The translations under genes and the position numbers were made by a program. A stretch of DNA of 64,000 nucleotides from the NCBI GenBank assembly GCA_933228675.1, contig OW121743.1, positions 13,053,371 to 13,117,370 on the forward strand, in the 5' to 3' direction. Under the pieces are notes generated by a model, which was not told the DNA's origin, did not search any database, and saw only the letters and a program-made list of their open reading frames with translations. The DNA is from Stomorhina lunata (taxonomy: Eukaryota; Arthropoda; Insecta; Diptera; Rhiniidae). Of the stretch, positions 22,501 to 33,400 are shown in pieces. Each line of letters begins with the position of its first letter. Within the stretch, counting starts at the first letter, position 1.

Positions 22501-23044
22501 CTTCCTATCGTCAACTTTTCTATAGAAATGTCTTCCTATCGTCAACTTTTCTCTAGAAATGTCTTCCTATCGTCAACTTTTCTATGGAAATGTCTGTGAA
22601 AATAGCTTTACTTAATTTATGAACAGCCCCTAATGAATATTGTGGCTCAGTTTATGGAGAATTTAAACTGAGTTTTTCTTATAAATTAAATAACTTCAAC
22701 CTTTCATCCCCGGGTCAAAGGTCAAAACTTTTTATTATCTTTAGATTTACAAATGTTGTTCTGAGTTTGACACATTTAATTTAGTAGCACTTGCATGGGA
22801 GCTATGTTCAAATATGAACCGATTTCAATAAAATTAATTAGAGTGACATCTGTTTGTATATTACACTAAAATACATGCATGTATGTTTGTATGTATGTGT
22901 ATTGAAATATGACAGATCATATTACATATAAAGATCGTTTTAATTCAAATACATACTAATCTCTTGCGGCAATTTTGGATTTTCTTTAAACCATTTTTTC
23001 AAATGTTCAAGTTTTTCATTTAAAATCATTTTTTCACTAGACAT
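16590..23044 (-). CDS. CRAL-TRIO domain protein (alpha-tocopherol transfer protein-like), gene 2
   Basis: Paralogue of the gene at 9.7-14.3 kb, with the same role class: cytosolic carrier of an unknown hydrophobic ligand. Six exons join in frame: 23044-22957, 18278-18119, 17413-17332, 17266-16931, 16861-16725 and 16662-16590, giving 291 residues. Exons 2, 3 and 5 have the same lengths as in gene 1 (160, 82, 137 nt) and every intron phase agrees, so the two arose by tandem duplication. Conserved stretches are LLKRFLKCMSGDLDDTKQL, DMVPLPGLTPDNCRILCFRL, the lipid-binding core GEIHIVDIANY, RLKAMHVINCPTYLNRMV and MLPCEYGG. It differs from gene 1 in an acidic insertion (NTEDVDDDMDS) in exon 4 and a longer tail ending SGWLWW. 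The first intron, 4.7 kb, holds a fold-back repeat complex and a satellite. Intron 2 holds a mariner relic. Confidence 0.92.
17580..18012 (+). pseudogene. DD34D mariner transposase 3' fragment
   Basis: The frame IIFHQDNAPAHKSVLTMAKI followed by PPYSPDLAPSDFYLFPNLKK is the second and third catalytic region of a classical mariner. There are 34 residues between the D of QDN and the D of PSD, hence DD34D. A frameshift follows (TS to HFEDLEENYF) and stops occur further on. The end, GTTTTAGAACCGTCC, may be part of the terminal repeat. It lies antisense in intron 2 of CRAL-TRIO gene 2 and lacks the N-terminal half. Confidence 0.85.
18367..20301. mobile_element. MITE family M element containing nested inverted family P repeats
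   Basis: The ends match in inverted orientation over about 35 bp: left CAAAGACTCTATAATATAAA, right (reverse complement) CAAAGACTTTATAATATTAA. Inside, family P segments occur as inverted pairs. One pair is 18615-18840 against 18950-19145. The other is about 19145-19500 against 19768-20240. The right arm of the first pair is repeated in the same orientation at 19560-19765. No protein is encoded. It occupies intron 1 of CRAL-TRIO gene 2, so it would form long hairpins in the pre-mRNA. Confidence 0.75.
20302..21075. other. intron sequence, nothing recognised
   Basis: AT-rich part of intron 1 of CRAL-TRIO gene 2 between the MITE complex and the satellite. Confidence 0.4.
21078..22600. repeat. 31-bp satellite S1, about 49 copies
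   Basis: The unit is 31 bp: GTCAACTTTTCTATAG followed by AAAAGTCTTCCTAAC. It is built around the perfect 18-bp palindrome ACTTTTCTATAGAAAAGT. About 21.19-21.96 kb is nearly homogeneous. The distal part, 21.99-22.59 kb, is a diverged version (GAAATGTCTTTCGATC in place of GAAAAGTCTTCCTAAC) whose copies differ among themselves. There are no unique spacers. It lies in intron 1 of CRAL-TRIO gene 2. Confidence 0.95.
22601..22956. other. intron sequence between satellite and exon 1
   Basis: It contains a weak family P-like phrase (GGGAGCTATGTTCAAATATG) at about 22.80 kb. Nothing else is recognised. Confidence 0.4.
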
Positions 23045-23284
23045 TTTAATAAAATCTATTTATTTTTTAATAACTTTTTTATTAGTTTTACAATTAAAAC
23101 GTTTTTATATCACGAAACTATATCAACAAAAAAATTATGAAAATTGTTATTAATAAATTGAACTTGAGCACTTGACGATCTGTAAACGACTAAATACCTT
23201 GTTTTCCGTTTTGTGAAATTATTACTTTGGCTTGGTTCAGATGACGAACGAAAATTATGATACAAATGAATTCATATATGCTAC

Positions 23285-23440
23285 GAGGCTGTTGTAAGAA
23301 AACATACAGTTATGGCCAATGAAATAAGTTCACGTTTTCATATTTTAGGTAAAAGCGGTGGGACTTATCAAAACGACCATACGGCAAATCAATATATGGA
23401 AGTGCAATATTTTTATATTATAGAGTCTTTGATATTGCTG
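23285..23440. mobile_element. MITE family M fragment upstream of CRAL-TRIO gene 2
   Basis: It contains CAAAACGACCATACGGCAAA and ends GGAAGTGCAATATTTTTATA then TTATAGAGTCTTTG, the right end of the family M element at 18.4-20.3 kb. Confidence 0.65.
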
Positions 23441-23905
23441 ATAACTTCTGGCAAAAAATTAACCTTTCCCTAGAATTTCAGAGGTTTCCAGTGGATAATC
23501 TTGCTTCTTTTGAATGGGGAAATATTCTCCATATTTCAAAATAATTTCAAAGATTCAAAATATTTTTCAAACTTTTTTTTTTAAGTATTTTATTCAATTT
23601 GTCTGTAAATTAACATAAACTTATTACTCTAGTTATTACAATTTACAAATTAGCTTAACTCTAGAAACTTAACATAAATTTTATTTAATTTCTTTTAAAT
23701 ATATTTCTGAAAATGTTAACATTTGTTTTTAATACTGATATATATTTATATATATGTATTTTTTTTGGGGGGTTTCTTAAAGATTTTTTTTAATAAATTT
23801 AATTAAATTATTTGACTCATACATTCGCTTTTTTTGCATAACTTTTTTATACTTTCCAAGTTTAGAAATTTTTTTTGTAAAAAATTTTCTTAACGTGTAT
23901 TTATA
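23441..23905. other. AT-rich, nothing recognised
   Basis: Low-complexity AT-rich DNA. A minus-strand frame extends into it from the neighbouring LINE fragment, but the part inside looks like chance lysine-rich translation. Confidence 0.45.
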
Positions 23906-24245
23906 GCTTTCTTTCAGGCTTTGCAACTTCAGTTGGAGTAAAAATTGTGGTGGGTCCGAGACTGGGAAGTCATGCAACTTGCGAACTTTTCGTCTCGTCT
24001 CTCTTGGGGTGATCAATAAATAATCGTCTAAAAGCACGCGATCACACTTTCGGGTTGGATATGGTGCTATCGACAAACTTAATCGCAACCAAATCATCCT
24101 TTTTTAAAGGGATCGAGAAAGATCAAACAGCGGACCAGAACTTACTTATTCCTTCTCCGAGGTTGCAGTTCTTCAAATGATTAAGCCAACGGTTTCGATT
24201 GTCCTCATTTATCAAAATGCTGATATCACGGTTCAAATATTTCTA
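23906..24245 (-). pseudogene. jockey-like LINE fragment (region before the reverse transcriptase)
   Basis: On the minus strand one frame reads ISILINEDNRNRWLNHLKNC then NLGEGISKFWSAV and ends at a stop. A second frame continues LKKDDLVAIKFVDSTISNPK, and a third reads RETRRKVRKLHDFPVSDPPQF. This series (RWxxHLxxCNLGxGxxKLW, SDPKxC, VSDPPQF) is the linker between endonuclease and reverse transcriptase in jockey-type elements. Three frames in 340 bp mean at least two frameshifts. The 106-codon frame at 23777-24097 is therefore not a host gene. Confidence 0.7.
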
Positions 24246-24339
24246 CTTAACATTGGTTACAATAAAACTAAATTTGTCAAAAAGTGTATTTTTAAGTCAT
24301 TTTCTAGCCTAACCTCAAATTTGCCCACTCTTTATTTGA

Positions 24340-25110
24340 TAAACTAGAACAGTTAGAAACCTCAAACTAAATACGAGTCAAAGTGTTTGCCAATGGCTGT
24401 ACTTAAGATAAAAATAAATAGGATCGGAGCAAGAGAAGTTCCCTCCCCCTTACCGAAAATAATTCATAGTTTCTGGTATCTTTATATTAAGGCCTAACTT
24501 TGAAACCGTCTGGCTAAATGGCTTAACCGATTATGATGAAATTTCAAATGTGGTCCATAGTTTATGTCACATTTTAAAACCTGGATCGGGAAGGAGTCTT
24601 GAGAGACAGTCAAATAGGTCTTTATTTATAAGTTTTTATCTTTGAATATTTAGAAACCTCAAACTTAATACAAGTATTTTTTTTTTGGCAAATGGCCTCA
24701 CTTTAGACAAATACAAATAGGATCGGGGCAGGGGAAGTTTCTTTCCCTTTAAAAAGTAAAGCTTATTTTCAAGTATCTTTACAACAAAGCCTAACTATTA
24801 AATCTTCTGCAAATGACCTTTTACTTTATGGTAGTAGTTTCCACCAGATATGGTAGGATCAGAGCTGGGGAATTTTGTCCCCCGTACAAATGAAATACTT
24901 AAACGCGGGTATCGAGTATTGTTAGAACTTTAAAATTAATAGTCTTTGTACATTAAGCTTTTTTAACACTTTTAAGAGTAGGTTTGTCAAAAATTAGGAG
25001 CATAGGATCAGGGGGAGTTCCACCCCCATAGAAAATTAAACTTATTTAAATTAAAAGCATCGGCTTGTCAGATCATACTCTACAAAAGCTAAAAAATAAA
25101 ATAACCGATT
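24340..25110. repeat. degenerate tandem repeat, about 4 units of 150-270 bp
   Basis: A phrase of the type ATAGGATCGGGGCAGGGGAAGTT recurs at about 24.42, 24.72, 24.85 and 25.01 kb. It is accompanied by AAACTTATTT-like and ACCGATTATGACGAAATT phrases. The units are strongly diverged. Confidence 0.6.
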
Positions 25111-25860
25111 ATGACGAAATTCTAAATGTGGATAAAATTATACGCTCTCGCCATAATTTTTCTCTCGTTATGTAATATTTTAGATAAGTTTGGATAGAAT
25201 TAATTAGAGAAACTTTTTCTACATATATATGTTAATTTTTATCCTAAAGAGAGATGATTTCAATAATTTGGATCATCTTCTGGATGTTTGACTTCTTTCC
25301 AATTTTTTGCACTGTCGGCAGTTCTACTACAAGTTATCGCTTCTAGATATCTGATGGTCTCCCAACTCGTCTGCTTTCTGGTTCAGGTCTAATAACACAA
25401 GTATACACGGTTCTAAGGATATAAGCAATCAAAAGCTGTTCCTAAGGTTATTTGGGGCGCTGGATCTAAATCTTTACTCTGTTTTTTTTTTGAGATTGGT
25501 TCTAGTTTTCGAGTTTTATGAAATAAACACATTTTGAAAATTTTTGTCAATTAATCTCTATATAATTCATCAAAAAGTTTTAAATTAGAAATAAAGACCA
25601 GTCGAACTGAGTTGCTGGTACTGTTTGGATCTGTTTCACGTATTAAAGTCTAACAGTAGCCGGTCATTATGCCCTGGTCCCAAAATCCTTGATATAATTT
25701 TTCTTAGTGTAGTAACTCTCCTTGCTCTTCACTTTTATGACCCCAGTTTTCAGATAAAGATTCGAGTTGGGAATGCAGAAACTGTATTTGGAGAGACATT
25801 CGAGCTCTTTTTTCAACCAACTGTCGATTATCTGCCTGAAATCAGGGAAAAGGCGGTTAC
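25111..25860. other. no gene recognised
   Basis: An 88-codon plus-strand frame (25625-25891) runs into the adjacent tandem repeat. It shows no family resemblance, so it is not called a gene. Confidence 0.4.
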
Positions 25861-25879
25861 CGAGAAATTTGTGAACAAC

Positions 25880-26745
25880 ATCTTCAAATGAATGAAACGG
25901 TTGATAGGGCTTTAAACATTTTGTAAAGTTTCTGTCAGCTTAAATAATCTTTCTAGCGACGCCAACAGCTGACTGTCATTATGACAACGCAGTGCTGCCA
26001 ACATTCGCTCACTCACAAACTAGAACCAATATTGAAAAAAACTAGAACTTAAATTTGAAACCCGCAGATTTGGGGTTACTGAGAATGTTGTGAACAACAT
26101 TTTGAAATGTTATCCATGCTGATGCTTCATAATGCTTTAAACATTTTGTAAAGATTCTGTCGGCTTCTGTCGTCTTAAATAATGTTTCTAGCGACGCCAA
26201 CAGCTGACATTTAATATGACAACGCAGTGCTGCCAACATGCGCGCACTCGCAAACTAGAACCAATATTGAAAAAAACTAGAACTTAACTTGAAACCCGCA
26301 GATTTGGGGTTACTGAGAATGTTTTGAACAACATTTTGGAATGATATCCATGCAGCTGCTTCATTGTTCATTAAACATTTTGTAAAGTTTCTGACGTCTT
26401 ACGTAATGTTTCTAGCGACGCCAACAGCTGACATATAATATGACAACGCAGTGCTGCCAACATGCGCGCACTCACAAACTAGAACCAATATTGAAAAAAA
26501 CTAGAACTTAACTTGAAACCCGCAGATTTGGGGTTACTGAGAATGTTTTGAACAACATTTTGGAATGATATCCATGCTGATGCTTCATAATGCTTTAAAC
26601 ATTTTGTAAAGATTCTGTCGGCTTCTGTCGTCTTAAATAATGTTTCTAGCGACGCCAACAGCTGACATTTAATATGACAACGCAGTGCTGCCAACATGCG
26701 CGCACTCACAAACTAGAACCAATTTTGAAAAACGAAACCCAGATT
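25880..26745. repeat. tandem repeat of about 230 bp, 4 units
   Basis: GCCAACAGCTGAC begins at about 25961, 26196, 26420 and 26654, giving spacings of 235, 224 and 234 bp. Each unit also holds ACTAGAACCAATATTGAAAA and GCAGATTTGGGGTTACTGAG. The last three units are very similar and the first more diverged. A minus-strand frame of 65-76 codons recurs in two units, as expected from duplication; there is no evidence that it is translated. Confidence 0.9.
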
Positions 26746-26775
26746 TGAATTTAGCAAATCAACTTACATCAAGAT

Positions 26776-27123
26776 TTGTTCTCATCTTCTCTGATCCAAA
26801 AATTGACCTTAATTTGTAAACTTGTGCAATTTTTTGGCGACTTCTTCCTTTGCTTTACGGAGAGTATAACCTATCCAACTCCACTTCCTCTTTTTTATTC
26901 CGATTTTAAAAGCCTGTTGCTTTGTCTAAATCCAATGTTGATTATTGGGTATTGTTATAATCCAGAAGATCACAACTATTTTGAAATAAATTTTAAACAC
27001 GGGTTCATATCCTATAAAAAATTCAATGAAATCTTTTTTCGATATGAACATCTGAACAATAATTTCACTATAAAAAGTCGCTTAGAACCAAAAATTTACT
27101 TTTCTTTCCACCCTAAAGTTTAA
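26776..27123 (+). other. unrecognised open reading frame, 115 codons
   Basis: A plus-strand frame starting MFSSSLIQKLTLICKLVQFF. It is rich in Phe, Leu and Tyr, as expected from AT-rich DNA. It has no recognised domain, no splice-linked neighbours and no upstream signal. Probably not a gene. Confidence 0.15.
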
Positions 27124-27530
27124 TTTCTGAAAGCTCACTAAGTTCTCTAATAACAAAAAAGCTTCTCATTAGAACTTATGTATGTATAATTATAATATTT
27201 AAAACTATTCTTATTAAACTATTATTATAAATATTTTAATTAACACAAATTTTTTTAAGTAAATTTTCCATTTTGATCTTCATTAGTTCTATATATAAGT
27301 ACTATTTTATATAAATTTTTTGTAACAATTTTTCTTTGATTTACCCACAAACTTTTAAGCTTGTTTTCTAACAAAGCTTTTCTTTGTGGCTTGTGTTATA
27401 ACAGATTTTATAAAAAACTTTAATTCTAAATAATTTCTTAATGTAAAACAGCTAACTACCGGGATATACTAAAATACACAAAATCTAGATTTTGTCTTAA
27501 CTTTAGAAATTATAGTATAAAAAGTATTAA
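27124..27530. other. AT-rich, nothing recognised
   Basis: No frame or repeat recognised. Confidence 0.4.
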
Positions 27531-30280
27531 ACGAGGGTTGCGTTTTTTGTTGCGAGATTCGGGAAAAGAAAAAAAAAAATATCAGCGAAAATGACTTTAG
27601 TTGCTTTTTAAAATAAACTCAATTAAGATTAATAAACTTTCGAACCAATTTTCGAAGCTGTTTTCATATACCGATTGGGGTAACTCCAAAACTATATAGA
27701 GGATGACTCATTTTCTTTTGAGTGCCTAATGTTTTGAGTGCCAAGCAAGTCCCTTGCCTGAATCGATATCTGCGAACTCGCATTGTTTTCTATTTTAGGG
27801 AATAAAAAGAAATAATTAGGTTCCAAATCTGCACTATATGGAGGATGACTCATTTTCTGAATGTTTTGAGTGTCTAACAAGTCCCTTGCCTGAATCGATG
27901 CCTGCAACTTCGCAATTTCGTATCAAAAAAATAAACCATCGCATTTTATTTCTCTATTTTCGGGAATAAAACGAAATCAATAGGTGCCAAATCAGGACTA
28001 TTCAGAGGATGACTCATTTTCTTAATGTTTTAAGTTCCCAACAATTCCCTTGTCTGAATCGATATCTGCGAACTTGCATTGTTTTCTATTTTAGGGAATA
28101 AAAAGAAATCATTAGGTGCCCAATCTGCACTATACGGAGGATGACTCATTTTCTGAATGTTTTGAGTGTCTAACAAGTCCCTTGCCTGAATCGATGCCTG
28201 CAAATTCGCAATTTCGTATCAAAAAAATAAACCATCGCATTTTAATTCTCTATTTTCGGGAATAAAAAGAAATCATTTGGTGCCAAATCGGGATTATTCA
28301 GAGGATGACTCATGTTTTAAGTTCCCAACAATTCCCTTGTCTGAATCGATATCTGCGAACTTGCATTGTTTTCTATTTTAGGGAATAAAAAGAAATCATT
28401 AGGTGCCAAATCTGCACTAAAGGGAGGATGACTCATTTTCTGAATGTTTTAAGTGTCTAACAGGTCCCTTGTCTGAATCGATGCCTGCAACTTCGCAATT
28501 TCTTATCAAAAAAATAAACCATCGCATTTTATTTCTCTATTTTCGGGAATAAAACGAATTCAATAGGTGCCAAATCAGGACTATTCAGAGGATGACTCAT
28601 TTTCTTAATGTTTTAAGTTCCCAACAATTCCCTTGTCTGAATCGATATCTGCGAACTTGCATTGTTTTCTATTTTAGGGAATAAAAAGAAATCATTAGGT
28701 GCCCAATCTGCACTATACGGAGGATGACTCATTTTCTGAATGTTTTGAGTGTCTAACAAGTCCCTTGCCTGAATCGATGCCTGCAAATTCGCAATTTCGT
28801 ATCAAAAAAATAAACCATCGCATTTTAATTCTCTATTTTCGGGAATAAAAAGAAATCATTTGGTGCCAAATCGGGATTATTCAGAGGATGACTCATGTTT
28901 TAAGTTCCCAACAATTTCCTTGTCTGAATCGATGTCTGCGAACTTGCATTGTTTTCTATTTTAGGGAATAAAAAGAAATCATTAGGTGACAAATCTGCAC
29001 TATAGGGAGGATGACTCATTTTCTGAATGTTTTGAGTGTCTAACAAGTCCCTTGCCTGAATCGATGCCTGCAACTTCGCAATTTCGTATCAAAAAAATAA
29101 ACCATCGCATTTTATTTCTCTATTTTCGGGAATAAAACGAAATCAATAGGTGCCAAATCAGGACTATTCAGAGGATGACTCACTTTCTTAATGTTTTAAG
29201 TTCCCAACAATTTCCTTGTCTGAATCGATGTCTGCGAACTTGCATTGTTTTCTATTTTAGGGAATAAAAAGAAATCATTAGGTGACAAATCTGCACTATA
29301 GGGAGGATGACTCATTTTCTGAATGTTTTGAGTGTCTAACAAGTCCCTTGCCTGAATCGATGCCTGCAACTTCGCAATTTCGTATCAAAAAAAAATAAAC
29401 CATCGCATTTTAATTCTCTATTTTCGGGAATAAAAAGAAATCATTTGGTGCCAAATCAGGACTATTCAGATGATGACTCATTTTCTTAATGTTTTAAGTT
29501 CCCAACAATTCCCTTGTCTGAATCGATATCTGCGAACTTGCATTGTTTTCTATTTTAGGGAATAAAAAGAAATCATTAGGTGCCCAATCTGCACTATACG
29601 GAGGATGACTCATTTTCTGAATGTTTTGAGTGTCTAACAAGTCCCTTGCCTGAATCGATGCCTGCAAATTCGCAATTTCGTATCAAAAAAACAAACCATC
29701 GCATTTTAATTCTCTATTTTCGGGAATAAAAAGGAATCATTTGGTGCCAAATCGGGATTATTCAGAGGATGACTCATGTTTTAAGTTCCCAACAATTCCC
29801 TTGTCTGAATCGATGTCTGCGAACTCGCATTATTTTCTATTTTAGGGAATAAAAAGAAATCATTAGGTGCCAAATCTGCACTACACGGAGGATGACTCAT
29901 TTTCTGAATGTTTTAAGTGTCTAACAGGTCCCGATGTCTGCGAGCTCGCATTGTCGTGGCAGAAAATTAACCACCTCAATTAATTTTTATATTTTCGGGA
30001 ATAAAAACAAATCATTTGGTGTCAAATCAGGATTATTCGGAGGATGACTCATTTTCTCAGTATTTTGAGTGCCTAACAAGTCCCTTGCCTAAATCCATTG
30101 TCGTGGCAGAAAATTAACCATCGCAATTTATTTTTCTCTCTTCGGGAATAAAAAGAAATCATTAGGTGCCAAATCGGGACTATACGTAGGATGACTCAAA
30201 CATCAAAGTTTATTAAAAGCTCTTGAGATATCAGCTGTGGGATTGCCGAATCTCGAAATTTAAAAAAACAACCCTCGTTT
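27531..30280 (-). mobile_element. mariner relic whose transposase core has become a satellite
   Basis: The outer ends are inverted repeats. The left end has AAACGAGGGTTG then GCGAGATTCGG; the right end read in reverse has AAACGAGGGTTG then CGAGATTCGG. Just inside the left end, the minus strand encodes SVYENSFENWFESL, a mariner C-terminal motif. Between the ends, about 18 units each begin GAGGATGACTCA. On the minus strand they encode MSHPPYSADLxPNxFFLFPKIE, the third catalytic region of a DD34D mariner. Two unit types, about 165 bp (A) and about 130 bp (B), mostly alternate. No unit gives an intact protein. Confidence 0.85.
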
Positions 30281-30454
30281 TTGTAAAAAAAAAACTTAAA
30301 CCACTTTTTGCAATAAACCTCCATTATGGCACCATCAGAATATTGCTCCAAAAGCTTCCTTCTCCTCTTTTTTTCCCTCGCTCCCTTTCTCTATTTACAT
30401 GGTATGAGTACGTGCCATAGTACTGTGCCTTCTGGACTATGTAAATAAATTACG

Positions 30455-33400
30455 TCATAAATTATTCAGTTGAGCTTTGCGTTGCGATTCCAGACGTATC
30501 TCCAACATTGCATACGGCAGCACACTAACCACTAATATTATCACCAAACTTATAATTTTCGGCGTCTCACACATAAAACCATGTGCCGCGAATGTAATGC
30601 CCAGTCCCAGGAATCGTAAGGCCTGCAAGGGTGATGCTACTTCGGCCACATGATTTGCATGATTTAATGTTATCAAGGCGAACAGTAGAGTTTCCCACAT
30701 GCCATTGCAGGCACCCCATGAGGCAGCCAAGACATAGAAGAGTGCACTGTCATCGCTGGAGGGTTTCCATGTGGAGAGGGCCAACAGCAGGCAGGAGTGA
30801 AAGAAAAAACCGGCCACTGAAAGAGGAAAAAGAAGATAAACCATTAGTATCGATTGAGTTAGATTATAAATTCTAGATAAAAGAAGTACGAAAGTGTTAT
30901 AGTTGGTCAAGCCCGACTATTTTGGCCGATAGGGATCTCAAGCTGCTAAACTCAAAGAGATTTTATGACTTTCTAAATGCCATAGTTGAGGTATAGCAAC
31001 CTCCGAAATGTTTGGGGATGGCGGAGGAGAGTGTAGATCTTTAACTCAGGCAGTGCAAAGTTTTTTTACTTTCTAAAAGCCATAGTAGAGGTCTAGCAGC
31101 CTCCGAAATAAGAGGAATGATGATATCTAATTCTGTGTTTGGGAATGGCAGAGGATAATAAAGATCTTTAATTGAGGTAATGCGAGGTTTTATAACTTTC
31201 TAAAAGCCATCGTTGAGGTGTAGCAGCCTCCGAAATGAGAGAAAAGAGGATGTCTCATTCTATGGTGGCAGATGGCAGAGAAGAGTGAAGATCTTCAACA
31301 GAGGTAATGCGAGGTCTTATAACTTTCTAAAAGCTATAGTTGTGGCGTAGCAGCCTCCGAAATATCTATTAAGCAGGTGCTAAAAGTGAGGTTTGAGATT
31401 CCAGTGAGAGCTTCGGAGACCTTACCGAGGTAATGCGAGGTTTCATGACATTCTAAAAGCCATGGTTAAGGTGTAGCAATTTCCGAAATATATACCAAGC
31501 AGGTGCTGAAAGTGAGGTTTCCGATTCCAGTGAGAACTACGTAGACCTTACTGAGGTAATTCGAGTGTTTATGACTTTGTAAAAGCCATAGTTAAGGTGT
31601 AGCAGCCACGGAAATAAGAGGAAAGATGATATCTCATTTTATGGTGGGGGATGGCAGAGGAGATTAAAGATCTTTAACTGTGGTAATGAGAGGTTTTATG
31701 ACTTTCTAAAAGCCATAGTTAAAGTGAATCAGTCTCCGATTCAGTAGTAAGGTTTCGACTTCCAGGGAGACCTACGGAGTCTCCGATTCAGCAGTAAGGT
31801 TTCGAATTCCAGTGAGAACTACGGATACCTTACTGAGGATATTCGGGGTTTTATGAGTTTTTAAAAGCCATATGCTGTGTCTTAGGTTCAGTTCTGGTTC
31901 AGTTCTAGATCAGTTCTAGTTCAGTTCTAGTTCAGTTCTAGTTCAGTTCTAGTTCAGTTCTGGTTCAGTTCTAGTTCAGTTCTAGGTTCAGTTCTAGTTC
32001 AGTTCTAGTTCAGTTCTAGTTCAGTTCTAGTTCAGTTCTAGTTCAGTTCTAGTTCAGTTCTAGTTCAGTTCTAGTTCAGTTCTAGTTCAGTTCTAGTTCA
32101 GTTCTAGTTCAGTTCTAGTTCAGTTCTAGTTCAGTTCTAGTTCAGTTCTAGTTCAGTTCTAGTTCAGTTCCAGTTCAGTTCTAGTTCAGTTCTAGTTCAG
32201 TTCTTGTTCAGTTCTAGTTCAGTTCTAGTTCAGTTCTAGTTCAGTTCTAGTTCAGTTCTAGTTCAGTTCTAGTTCAGTTCTAGTTCAGTTCTAGTTCAGT
32301 TCTAGTTCAGTTCTAGTTCAGTTCTAGTTCAGTTCTAGTTCAGTTCTAGTTCAGTTCTAGTTCGGTTCTAGTTCAGTTCTAGTTCAGTTCTAGTTCAGTT
32401 CTAGTTCAGTTCTAGTTCAGTTCTAGTTCAGTTCTAGTTCAGTTCTAGTTCAGTTCTAGTTCAGTTCTAGTTCAGTTCTAGTTCAGTTCTAGTTCAGTTC
32501 TAGTTCAGTTCTGGTTCAGTTCTAGTTCAGTTCTAGTTCAGTTCTAGTTCAGTTCTAGTTCAGTTCTAGTTCAGTTCTAGTTCAGTTCTAGTTCAGTTCT
32601 AGTTCAGTTCTAGTTCAGTTCTAGTTCAGTTCTAGTTCAGTTCTAGTTCAGTTCTAGTTCAGTTCTAGTTCAGTTCTAGTTCAGTTCTAGTTCAGTTCTA
32701 GTTCAGTTCTAGTTCAGTTCTAGTTCAGTTCTAGTTCAGTTCTAGTTCAGTTCTAGTTCAGTTCTAGTTCAGTTCTAGTTCAGTTCTAGTTCAGTTCTAG
32801 TTCAGTTCTAGTTCAGTTCTAGTTCAGTTCTAGTTCAGTTCTAGTTCAGTTCTAGTTCAGTTCTAGTTCAGTTCTAGTTCAGTTCTAGTTCAGTTCTAGT
32901 TCAGTTCTAGTTCAGTTCTAGTTCAGTTCTAGTTCAGTTCTAGTTCAGTTCTAGTTCAGTTCTAGTTCAGTTCTAGTTCAGTTCTAGTTCAGTTCTAGTT
33001 CAGTTCTAGTTCAGTTCTAGTTCAGTTCTAGTTCAGTTCTAGTTCATGATATGCGAGCGCTAGAAATAAGGAATTCGCCCAGCCCTAGGCGAAACGGAGT
33101 AGAATGGAATAGGGCTACGAAGAAAGCCAAGAACCAAATAATGATGATGTTGGGTTTACTTTATAATACTTACATATTATTACTATACGTTTTGTATGTC
33201 TCAAAAGCATGCTTAGGGTACCGGAGACAATCAGCTGCATTATACCCATACCAATAACGGCACCTGGTACCATATTAACACCCAAAGAACAGGAAACAAA
33301 GGCCTGTAAATTTTGAAAAATAATACAAATTAGCGAAAAATATTCCAAGGCACATAAAGTAGACAACTCACCCTTAAAAAATCACTTAAAATATAAGCCT

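Noticed and set aside
21078..22600. Regular palindromic repeats resembling a CRISPR array
   Set aside because: The units are head-to-tail with no unique spacers, there are no cas genes, and the DNA is a fly nuclear genome.
23777..24097. 106-codon frame as a host gene
   Set aside because: Its first part matches the jockey-type linker (KLHDFPVSDPPQF) and neighbouring frames continue the same LINE; the remainder is lysine-rich chance sequence.
25625..25891. 88-codon plus-strand frame with a hydrophobic stretch
   Set aside because: No family resemblance, and its end runs into the 230-bp tandem repeat.
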